Positions 1 through 7,126 of a stretch of DNA of 16,188 nucleotides are shown here, one piece after another. The stretch covers positions 1 to 16,188 of the forward strand of contig SBBR01000067.1 in the NCBI GenBank assembly GCA_005239615.1. Direction: 5' to 3'. The notes beneath the pieces were generated by a model that was not told where the DNA came from, did no database searches, and saw only the letters and a list, made by a program, of their open reading frames with translations. Position numbers and translations under genes: made by a program. Position 1 is the stretch's first letter, and each line of letters starts with the position of its first letter. This DNA comes from an archaeon. Lineage in GTDB: Archaea > Iainarchaeota > Iainarchaeia > Iainarchaeales > Iainarchaeaceae.

Positions 1-2
1 AG

Positions 3-527
3 CCGCCTGTCCCTCCCACGCCAGTCTGCGGCAACAAGGCGAAGGAAACCGGCGAGCAGTGCGAGGTCGATTCAGAATGTTCATCCACGCAGGTGTGTAC
101 GGAATGCAAGTGCGTGGACAAACCCAAGCCAAAGCCTCTGAAGCTCGACAAGCTCGCTGTCGACAGCGTTGCCTTCCTCTGCGTGCCGAACTTCGGCGGG
201 AAGAGGGGCCTTGGCATGAAGATTTTCACCTTAAAGAACAATGGTGCAACCGACTTCCAGTTCGACCAGCCTGCCGAGTTGAGGGTCTCTGTCGGGGAAT
301 GGGCGGATGCCGTCAAGACCAAGACAGGCTTCAAGTTCCTTGTGAAGGTCGGCAAGACTTTTGACATATACCCAAAGGACCTTGACAGGGCTGACGCGCC
401 TTACCTTTTCCTGAGCAACAAGGTGAACGTCCCGCTTGTCCTCGTTATCGATTTCGGAGAGGCTGGCTATGTGGAACACAACACTACCCTGCGGGTCTCT
501 GACTTCATGGGTGCGAATTGCTTGTGA
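3..527 (+). CDS. Partial secreted Cys-rich surface protein (3' end only)
   Basis: The reading frame is open from the first bases of the window to a TGA at 525-527, so this is the C-terminal ~174 residues of a longer protein; the GTG at 93 is only an internal codon. The segment opens with a Pro-rich linker and then a compact Cys cluster (six Cys spaced about C-x10-C-x5-C-x5-C-x2-C-x1-C, bases 27-117). A second Pro/Lys linker (DKPKPKPLK) leads to a ~130-residue region that reads as a beta-rich domain and ends in GANCL. Cys clusters of this type, disulfide-bonded between Pro-rich linkers, are common in exported archaeal proteins. No membrane anchor is seen at the C-terminus. The gene converges on the minus-strand membrane-protein gene at 657-1661. 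The exact function is not recognised. Confidence 0.75.
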   Translation, partial: PPVPPTPVCGNKAKETGEQCEVDSECSSTQVCTECKCVDKPKPKPLKLDKLAVDSVAFLCVPNFGGKRGLGMKIFTLKNNGATDFQFDQPAELRVSVGEWADAVKTKTGFKFLVKVGKTFDIYPKDLDRADAPYLFLSNKVNVPLVLVIDFGEAGYVEHNTTLRVSDFMGANCL

Positions 528-656
528 ACTTTTGTCCTGCTTTATAAGGCGTTGCCCGCAAAAACATGGCCTGATTCTATTGCCCTTTTTGTGTTTTGGT
601 GCTTTTCAGCGTCCGGTACAATCACGGTTGCATTGGACGTCATGCTCTGCGGTTGC
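528..656. other. Convergent intergenic spacer
   Basis: This short gap lies between two convergent genes. It holds T-rich runs on the plus strand (around 577-598, CCCTTTTTGTGTTTTGG) that could serve as an archaeal T-tract terminator for the upstream gene. No hairpin, promoter or small gene is convincing here. Confidence 0.4.
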
Positions 657-1661
657 CTACTTGTACAGCATTCCGTAGTACATATTCTCTATAAGCGCCC
701 AGTAAGCAACCCTTTCCCCGGTTTTCCTATCCATAGGCATCTTTTCGCTAACGAAGAATTCAGGTGGAAAGGCGTAGTAAGCCACCCTACCTCCGAAGCC
801 TGTGGCCACTATCACTGGAAAGTTCTTCCCGAAGCCCTGCTTCTCTGTCTTGAGCCAGAAGTAGCTACTTGGTGGGGTTGCAATTAGGTTGGTGCCGTAA
901 TCCAGGATGCCCATGCTTTTTTGATATGATGAATCGTTCAGTTCCACTATGGAGAAGTCGCCGTAGAAGGCGAGACCCTGCGAGAGGCCGTTCGCGAGCC
1001 TGCTGGAAGGGTCCGGGAAATCCAGGTTGCCCACCTGCACTCCATTGGTACATTGCACCATTTCACAGTAGTTGCCCCTGAACCTAACCCCGAGGGTGTA
1101 GTCGAGCGATACCTGCTTGTCCCCCTGCTTCCTCGCCCATGGGCCAAGGTACTCGCTCCTTGAAGCCCCTGTCTTCCGTTCCCCTTTCAGGAGGAAGATG
1201 TTCATGTCGGTCTCTCCATCAGCGGGAAGCGTGCCGGCATCTCCTACCCACACAAGCCTTCCTCCCCTGCCGGCGTATTCCTGAAACATCTTTATTTGGC
1301 TAGTGCTCATCCTGCGCGCTCTCTCCACAACCACGAGCTGGTACTCGGTGAGGAGGGGCAGGGTTGTGAGGCTGAGCTCCCTAATGTTGGCCTTTGCGTC
1401 GAAGCGGGTGCCTTTCAGAACCTCGGCAAGGAACTGCGGGTCGCCCATGCCTTCCTCGCCGTAAACAATGAGGACTTTCGGCTTGCCACCGGCGATTATG
1501 GAATAGTACATGTCGCATCCCACTTCGCTATAAAAGCCGCATGATATGATGTTGAAGTGCACTAGCACGAATGAGAGCCCTGCAAGTAGTGCAAGAAGGA
1601 TGGCCAGCATGAGCACAGGGTTTTCTTTCGGCTTCTCAGGCACTGCAGCGGGATAAGTCAT
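657..1661 (-). CDS. Membrane-anchored protein with GATase1-like (DUF4350/ThuA-type) domain
   Basis: The frame is open from an ATG at 1712, but I choose the ATG at 1661 (334 residues, MTYPAAVPEKP...). A TATA-like box (TTTTATAA on the minus strand, 1682-1689) sits about 25 bases upstream, as expected for a leaderless archaeal transcript. Residues about 16-35 form one transmembrane helix (LMLAILLALLAGLSFVLVHF). Alternating hydrophobic strands follow: KVLIVYGEEG (~63-72), QLVVVERAR (~108-116) and GRLVWVGDAG (~133-142). This pattern resembles the class I glutamine amidotransferase/ThuA/DUF4350 fold. The position of the nucleophile elbow reads GDAG, with no Cys, so amidotransferase activity is unlikely and a binding or scaffold role is more plausible. 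The N-terminus is probably cytosolic with the domain outside. It lies downstream of the three-gene surface operon but has its own promoter. Fold assignment is by eye and moderate. Confidence 0.72.
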   Translation of the reverse strand: MTYPAAVPEKPKENPVLMLAILLALLAGLSFVLVHFNIISCGFYSEVGCDMYYSIIAGGKPKVLIVYGEEGMGDPQFLAEVLKGTRFDAKANIRELSLTTLPLLTEYQLVVVERARRMSTSQIKMFQEYAGRGGRLVWVGDAGTLPADGETDMNIFLLKGERKTGASRSEYLGPWARKQGDKQVSLDYTLGVRFRGNYCEMVQCTNGVQVGNLDFPDPSSRLANGLSQGLAFYGDFSIVELNDSSYQKSMGILDYGTNLIATPPSSYFWLKTEKQGFGKNFPVIVATGFGGRVAYYAFPPEFFVSEKMPMDRKTGERVAYWALIENMYYGMLYK

Positions 1662-1680
1662 AGGGAAAGTAAACGCCGAG

Positions 1681-1691
1681 GTTATAAAAAA
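1681..1691 (-). promoter_or_regulatory. TATA box of the GATase-like membrane protein gene
   Basis: The minus strand reads TTTTTTATAAC here. Its centre is about 25 bases from the ATG at 1661, the distance expected when transcription starts at or next to the start codon. This is the main reason for preferring the ATG at 1661 over upstream in-frame ATGs at 1712, 1709 and 1706, which lie upstream of the box. Confidence 0.6.
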
Positions 1692-1928
1692 CGCTTTCTG
1701 TCGCATCATCAACCCACAATATGCCTCTTAGGAGGACGTCACTTTAAGGTCCGCTCGGCGTTTTGGCCACATCGATGCCACCAACCGATATTGACGCCTT
1801 GTGCAAATGATGGGTTGGAGTCCTGAGGTGCCAATGAAATTTTGCTGGCATACTTTTAGCTATGGGTGTGAGAAGCGGGGAAAGGCGTCCATAGGCAATA
1901 TGAACAAGGGGCGTTGGTTAGGAGTGCG
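1692..1928. other. Intergenic region between two minus-strand surface genes
   Basis: No credible gene is seen. An imperfect long-loop inverted repeat pairs CTATGG (about 1860-1865) with CCATAG (about 1890-1895), just past the stop of the 1122-residue gene, and could aid 3'-end formation; support is weak. Plus-strand open frames starting at 1801 and 1914 run into the antisense of the surface gene and are shadows. Confidence 0.35.
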
Positions 1929-4900
1929 CTACTGGCAGAATTTTGCCGGGGCAAACTTCTGCTGCACCATTGCACCGAAAGCAGAGGCTATCCTGCCCTC
2001 ATTCCACCAAATGCCTACGCTTTTCGGGAGCCTCTCCAAACCTGCCTGCTCTGTCGTGTGCACGATGCACGCATCCCCCTTCGGGATTGCTTCCAGAGCT
2101 TCAGCAATCGTCCCGAAAGAGCCGGCGCCTGAATTGATTGTGAATGATGGGCTTCCGGGTTTTAGCTCGCTGAAGCCTGCCGCATTTGCGGTGCCGCTTA
2201 CGTACAACCTTCCCTGCGAGGCGCAGGCATTGAGTATGTCAACCCTCGCTTTAGAGGGCGCGTAGAGGACGCTTTCCAAAATAATGTTAGCATCCCCTAC
2301 GCCTTCCCTGCTGAAGAAATAGGTGTTTTCCCTGTTCGAGACGGACTGGGAGAGCGTGCAGAGGTTTGTCGTTGCGAAAGCGGAGAGCTGCTTGTCGAAC
2401 CCTGACTTTATTGGGGAGCGCGCCGCCGGGTCGAAATTGCCATTGGGCGCGAGGCTCGGCAGACTGAGACCGCTGGCTGGGGCATTTGCCACTGTGCCTG
2501 ATTGGCTGACACCTGTAGGGTCAAGGCATTCTATTTTTCCTCCCTTCTGGAATCCTATCTCGACGAGCCTTGCGAGCTCCGAGCTGGCGACAACAGGCTG
2601 GTCAGTCCCTTGGAAAAGCTGGTATGCAACTGAGATGTTTTTCTTCTCCGGGCTTTCCTTGCCTTCTGCAAGGAGGACAATAGGCACAGGCACAGTAGGC
2701 GTGAACTTCATCGAGTACGCGTTATCGCCTGTTTTCACTATTCTCATCACCTGCCCCGGGTCATCCTTGTTCGCCTGCGCAAAGTCAGTGGTCTCGATGA
2801 CGTCAACCGTTGCAAGAGGGGTGGAGCCCTGCGTCATGCCGATTGTCGTCACTGAATACCTTGTGTCCGGGGTCTGGAATACACTCGCTATTGAGCCCCT
2901 GAAGCCAGTGCCGTAACCCTGCCTGTGCATTCCCGAAACAGTAGGTGGGGTGCCGCTGGGGTGCATCCCCACAATGCCGTCGATGGGGAGGAAGTAGAGG
3001 AGGTTTTTCTGCGCCACGGAATCGGCTTCAGTGAAGGTTACGCTGACCTTTGCTTTCGGATTGCCGTTCTCTCCAGTGAAGAATGGGCACTGCCCAGCCG
3101 CGACATCCCTGTCGAACGATATGTCAACATTCACCCGGTATAATTTGGGCTTCATGATGTCAGCGTTGACGAAGGTGAGGCGTTGCGTGTCTGAGAAATA
3201 CTTTCCCCAGTCCTTCTGGGGGTCGCTGAAGTATTTTATCGGGTCGCTTGCAAACTCGTTCCTCATATAATAGTCGAAGTCTCTCTGGAAGTCTGCCGAG
3301 AAGGCATCGCGCATCAGGTAAGCGTAGAACTCGGCGCCGTTCCTGGCATCGCCGCACCTTCCTGCATCAGCCTTCTGGTCAAGGCCTTTCAGCTTCCGCA
3401 CGAGCACTATTGAGAACTGCGTGGCGTCGCAGTAAACGTAATTGTGGTTGGACGGGTCGCAGAAGTTTTCAGTTACCAAATCGGGGCGCCAGTCGTACTT
3501 CAGCCTTACTCTAGAGCCCTCGCCAGTGCGGGAGTCCATGCCATCAAGCTGCATCGTCCCGCCCTGTAATGTCCTGCACACTCCTGCCTCAAGGCCCTTT
3601 GCCTCGAACATGTATTTTTCCATGTCGCTCCACGCAAGGTTGACATCGCTGGACGGGGGAGGGAACGACTGCTGCCCCACCGCTATTGTCCTGCCGAACA
3701 CCTCGCCGTCGGAATTTATCAAGACCGTGTTGTCTGGGGTCTCTAACTTGAGCGTGGGCGCTGCGTTGGCCTTAATGCCGTTCAGGTAGACATCGTAAAG
3801 GACATATTTAAGAATCCCCGCGGTTGGATCTGGCGATGGAGGGCTGTACTTTCCGAGGCGCTGCGTGCCTAGGAACGCGTTCAGCTTTGCTTCCGTGAAT
3901 TGTGTGGGTGCAGAGTACCTAACTTCCTGCATGCCAAGGCTGTCATTGACGATGATGCCCTCAACGAGCTGCGTCTGCGTATTGAAGGACGTGCCTATCT
4001 TGAGGAAGTCGCTCCTGTACTGGCCCTGCACCCCGACTGTCCCTCCCAGCCGGTAGAACATTTTCTTCTTGCCTGTGAATTCTGGAAAGATGGCATTGGT
4101 ATCGAACTTCTTGAGGCCTCCGCCGCCCATGTTGTCAGAGAAAGTGTTGTTGTTGTGAAGCGAATAAATGCCTGTAGCGCTGGCATCGCTGCAACTGTCA
4201 ATCCTGTGGAAATTTGTCCCCACGACCGGACTGCCGTCCTCCTTAGTGACAGTAACCCCGAACAACGGTTCGTGGAGGCTGCTGCCTAGGGAGTCGGTGC
4301 AGGTCTGCACATAATACGTCCTGTTGTAGTCAACCTCGAATTCTTTCGCCGGTGCCGTGTATGGCACGAGGCCTGAATTAGCGACACTGAATCTGAGATC
4401 CTGTTCAATTGCTGCCTTTCCAGTGGTGAGGTTTGTGCTTATGAACCCGTAGATGTCTGTGAAAGAGATGTCCATCGCCATGGCTTCCTTCAAAGGGGAG
4501 ATTGCAGGCCTCTGCGCACTGAATTTCTCGGGCAGGTAGGCTGTCGCCCCCGCGGTGAGGAGGATGCCCTTTTCAGGCCTGAAATTTGGGAATATGCAGT
4601 TGCTAATGTTGCCCGCACAGGCCGCTGCCCTGAGGCCGGTGATGTTGACGTCTATCTTGCCTACATTCCTCACCTCCCACATTATTTCTCTCTCAAGGCT
4701 GTCGTCCTGCCCATGCGCGTTGTAATTGAATCCGACAAGGGGCTTCTTGAAAGGTTTAACCTCCAGCTTTCCCGGAGCCACGAGCACGTCGAACCTCTTT
4801 ATCGTCTTCCAGTCATTAATTGCAGAGGCTATCGATTGCTTGTACTGAAGCTCGAATGAGTGGTCTCCGTTTGTGGCAAAGGTGAATGCCAGGAATTCCG

Positions 4901-5297
4901 GAGAGTTTGCCACCACAGTGTTGCCGCCGCTGCACGCCTCACCGCCATAAGAATAATTGCCTGATGTCTCTGCCATTGTTCCATCTTCCTTCTCCTCTAG
5001 CAACCTTACAGAGGGCAGGTAGGTGCCTGACACCCCGTCCACGCAGCTCGCCACGAATGCATTGTCAATCTTCTGGACAATGAGCTTCGCGCCTTCAGGG
5101 ACGACATAGGTTTCGCGCGCAGCGCCGCCGACTGTCCTGCCTGTAATCATCTTGTAATTGTCCCCGAAGTTCAGGTCTGCCGCGGGCTGGTGAATCGTGC
5201 CGCTGTACCAGCAGTGGTCGCCGGAAGCCGAGGCAGGTTCTGCCACTGCTATTAAGAATACCATCGCAAAAATCAAACTTTTCATGCCCATTGCCAT
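1929..5297 (-). CDS. Giant secreted orphan surface protein (1122 aa)
   Basis: The protein begins with a clear signal peptide (MAMGMKSLIFAMVFLIAVAEPASASG; likely cleavage after ASA at residue ~25) and has no C-terminal membrane helix, so it is predicted to be released or held by partners outside the cell. It has seventeen Cys after the signal, scattered singly or in pairs, suggesting disulfides. It also has many N-x-S/T sequons (for example N114, N218, N230), consistent with archaeal N-glycosylation. The sequence is beta-rich and Gly/Ser/Thr-rich. A helical, charged stretch lies in the middle (AFSADFQRDFDYYMRNEF...). No family is recognised. Its ATG overlaps the TGA of the upstream gene by one base (TGATG at 5295-5299), so translation is probably coupled. 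ATGs at codons 3 and 5 are alternative starts; the coupled one is preferred. Confidence 0.85.
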   Translation of the reverse strand: MAMGMKSLIFAMVFLIAVAEPASASGDHCWYSGTIHQPAADLNFGDNYKMITGRTVGGAARETYVVPEGAKLIVQKIDNAFVASCVDGVSGTYLPSVRLLEEKEDGTMAETSGNYSYGGEACSGGNTVVANSPEFLAFTFATNGDHSFELQYKQSIASAINDWKTIKRFDVLVAPGKLEVKPFKKPLVGFNYNAHGQDDSLEREIMWEVRNVGKIDVNITGLRAAACAGNISNCIFPNFRPEKGILLTAGATAYLPEKFSAQRPAISPLKEAMAMDISFTDIYGFISTNLTTGKAAIEQDLRFSVANSGLVPYTAPAKEFEVDYNRTYYVQTCTDSLGSSLHEPLFGVTVTKEDGSPVVGTNFHRIDSCSDASATGIYSLHNNNTFSDNMGGGGLKKFDTNAIFPEFTGKKKMFYRLGGTVGVQGQYRSDFLKIGTSFNTQTQLVEGIIVNDSLGMQEVRYSAPTQFTEAKLNAFLGTQRLGKYSPPSPDPTAGILKYVLYDVYLNGIKANAAPTLKLETPDNTVLINSDGEVFGRTIAVGQQSFPPPSSDVNLAWSDMEKYMFEAKGLEAGVCRTLQGGTMQLDGMDSRTGEGSRVRLKYDWRPDLVTENFCDPSNHNYVYCDATQFSIVLVRKLKGLDQKADAGRCGDARNGAEFYAYLMRDAFSADFQRDFDYYMRNEFASDPIKYFSDPQKDWGKYFSDTQRLTFVNADIMKPKLYRVNVDISFDRDVAAGQCPFFTGENGNPKAKVSVTFTEADSVAQKNLLYFLPIDGIVGMHPSGTPPTVSGMHRQGYGTGFRGSIASVFQTPDTRYSVTTIGMTQGSTPLATVDVIETTDFAQANKDDPGQVMRIVKTGDNAYSMKFTPTVPVPIVLLAEGKESPEKKNISVAYQLFQGTDQPVVASSELARLVEIGFQKGGKIECLDPTGVSQSGTVANAPASGLSLPSLAPNGNFDPAARSPIKSGFDKQLSAFATTNLCTLSQSVSNRENTYFFSREGVGDANIILESVLYAPSKARVDILNACASQGRLYVSGTANAAGFSELKPGSPSFTINSGAGSFGTIAEALEAIPKGDACIVHTTEQAGLERLPKSVGIWWNEGRIASAFGAMVQQKFAPAKFCQ

Positions 5298-7126
5298 CAG
5301 CCCGTCCCTTCATGGTTTTTTTTCCGCATCCATGCAGCTCCAAGGGCAAGCGCCACGACGATAACAACAATTGCGATGGCAGGCGCGAGTAAGCCTGAGA
5401 TGCCTGTGTCCGTGCCGAGTGGGTATGCCTCCACACCTATGCCTGTCTGCGGCGCCCTGCATTCGGAGCTGCAGCACGCCATCGCTTCCCTTGATTTTAT
5501 CGTTGCGCCAGTGCACTCTTCGCCTTGGCTGCAAAGCATACCTCCCTGCTCTGTACATGAAGGAATCTGCGCTGGCGCCGAAAAGTCGAGCTCCCTGTTG
5601 AACTGGCTGGCATTCCTGAAATCGTCCACCACAAGCAGGTGTCTGGATGGATTAATTTTAACCGAATCTGTGTAGCATTCCTCGCCAATGTACTTGGAGT
5701 CAATCATTTTTTCGCCGGTTTCCTGTTCGACCAACAACATGCCTATATCAAGCCCCTCTCCCTGCCCGTCTTTCCCGAAGCCGCACACCGTGGCCGAGAA
5801 AGTGCCTGTCGCAGGATTGTAGGAAGTATTCACGTCAATCCCTGCCCTCTTTTCCTGCGAAGGGCCGCCTTCCAGCTCGGCAACATCGAGGCAGTAGCTG
5901 TCGAAAACAGTTCTAATTTTTTCCACTGAAGCGCACACCCTGAAGGCACGCAATGTTTCCTCTGGAGTGAAGCCGAAGCTCAATTCTTTCTCGAGTTCCG
6001 CAAGCGTGATGCTGTCGATGTGCGTGGCCTTCTCGAAAAGCTTTTCACTGCCACCTCCTTCCACCCACACCCTGACATCGAAGTCGTTGAAGTCGGGGTT
6101 TGTGTAGTGGTCCGGCGAGGAGCCAAGGAGGATGTTTATCACGGCTTCTTTCCCGCTCTCGAGCTTCTGCGTGGAAACGTCCATCTTCTTTATCCTCGCG
6201 GTCCCTCCCACAACAATGGCCCGGTTCCTGTACAGCGAAACAAGCCTGTTATCTTTGTCCCTCACCTCTATCCTTATCGCGTACGCGCCAGGCATCTCCG
6301 GTGCCCTGAGCGACAGCTTTACTTCCGCCTCCTTTCCAGCCGAAAAATTGGCTTTTTCGGAGTCCTCGGAAAGGAAGGAATCACAACTGTTGGAGGTGTC
6401 GTCCCACATGCAGAGGCCGGCCCAGACTGTGGTGTCCTTGATTTCCTTCGGGGTGAGGTTTTTCACGTACACGCTACCCAGAATTTCCTTCCCTCCCTCT
6501 ATAGGGGGGCCAACCGGCCCTGCCTGGCCGTTGAATGTTGTTTTGGTGCGCACTATGCTGAGCTGCGGGAATTCCCCATTTCCTTTGACAGAGAATTCCG
6601 TGCTTGCTGGCGAAATGAATATGTGCGGAATTCCCACGACTGGGGCCCTGTTTGCGGCGTAGTAGGCGTCGATGGTGTAGGTACCCGCCTTCAGGTCAGC
6701 AGGAAGCGGTATTTCGAAAGGGATTTTTCTCTGTCCTCCTGCAGCGAGCTTCGCGGGAATCTTCGTTTCTGAGATTATCGTGCCGTCATCGCCCAGTTGC
6801 GATGGGTAGGCGAGCGCATCCTTCCCGCCGGAAACCACTTCGAGGACGACCTGAGCGTCGTTGAACCCCACCCCTTCAAAGTTGCCTAATTCAATCATGC
6901 CGACCAGGCTCTCGCCCGCGTTGAATGTTTCCTTGTCAAGGTTCACTTCCATGAAACCATTGTAGAACAGGAAAGTGCTTGCTGTTGGCAGGAGCGACAG
7001 AAAGGCAACAAGAATCGTGAGAGTTCCTTGCCACGGAGAGGGGGCGCCGTGCCAGACAGGGCTAGTGCAATGTGGCTGCTGAGTCGTCCTGCTTGTGGTC
7101 TCGTGTTGGGAAAATCGTATGCACAT
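5297..7126 (-). CDS. Type I membrane surface protein with juxtamembrane Cys module (609 aa)
   Basis: The N-terminus has a long n-region (~33 residues) and then a hydrophobic export segment (GTLTILVAFLSLLPTASTF). After it come several Ig/CARDB-like beta-sandwich segments, including one starting FMEVNLDKETFNAGESL and an AGTYTIDAYY strand typical of adhesin-like folds. Near the C-terminus lies a Cys module with spacing C-x7-C-x5-C-x12-CC-x3-C (starting at CTEQGGML). It is followed by one transmembrane helix (LLAPAIAIVVIVVALALGAAW) and the basic stop-transfer RKKNHEGTG. The topology is therefore extracellular domain, anchor, short cytosolic tail. I chose the ATG at 7126, which forms a TGATG overlap with the upstream stop, identical to the downstream junction; a GTG at 7129 is the alternative. 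Four or more N-glycosylation sequons are visible. Function is not recognised; a structural surface subunit is the best reading. Confidence 0.85.
   Translation of the reverse strand: MCIRFSQHETTSRTTQQPHCTSPVWHGAPSPWQGTLTILVAFLSLLPTASTFLFYNGFMEVNLDKETFNAGESLVGMIELGNFEGVGFNDAQVVLEVVSGGKDALAYPSQLGDDGTIISETKIPAKLAAGGQRKIPFEIPLPADLKAGTYTIDAYYAANRAPVVGIPHIFISPASTEFSVKGNGEFPQLSIVRTKTTFNGQAGPVGPPIEGGKEILGSVYVKNLTPKEIKDTTVWAGLCMWDDTSNSCDSFLSEDSEKANFSAGKEAEVKLSLRAPEMPGAYAIRIEVRDKDNRLVSLYRNRAIVVGGTARIKKMDVSTQKLESGKEAVINILLGSSPDHYTNPDFNDFDVRVWVEGGGSEKLFEKATHIDSITLAELEKELSFGFTPEETLRAFRVCASVEKIRTVFDSYCLDVAELEGGPSQEKRAGIDVNTSYNPATGTFSATVCGFGKDGQGEGLDIGMLLVEQETGEKMIDSKYIGEECYTDSVKINPSRHLLVVDDFRNASQFNRELDFSAPAQIPSCTEQGGMLCSQGEECTGATIKSREAMACCSSECRAPQTGIGVEAYPLGTDTGISGLLAPAIAIVVIVVALALGAAWMRKKNHEGTG

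Noticed and set aside
1801..1840. tRNA-like stretch (GGGTTGGAGTCC followed by GGTGCCA)
   Set aside because: No matching acceptor, D or anticodon stem could be found upstream on either strand.
2323..2916. Plus-strand open frame of 197 codons opposite the secreted orphan
   Set aside because: Antisense shadow; no promoter and no recognisable domain, while the opposite frame continues for 1122 codons with a signal peptide.
6020..6772. Plus-strand open frame of 250 codons inside the type I surface gene
   Set aside because: It is antisense to a gene with a signal peptide, Cys module and membrane anchor, has no promoter, and its protein is compositionally odd (rich in Arg, Cys, His).
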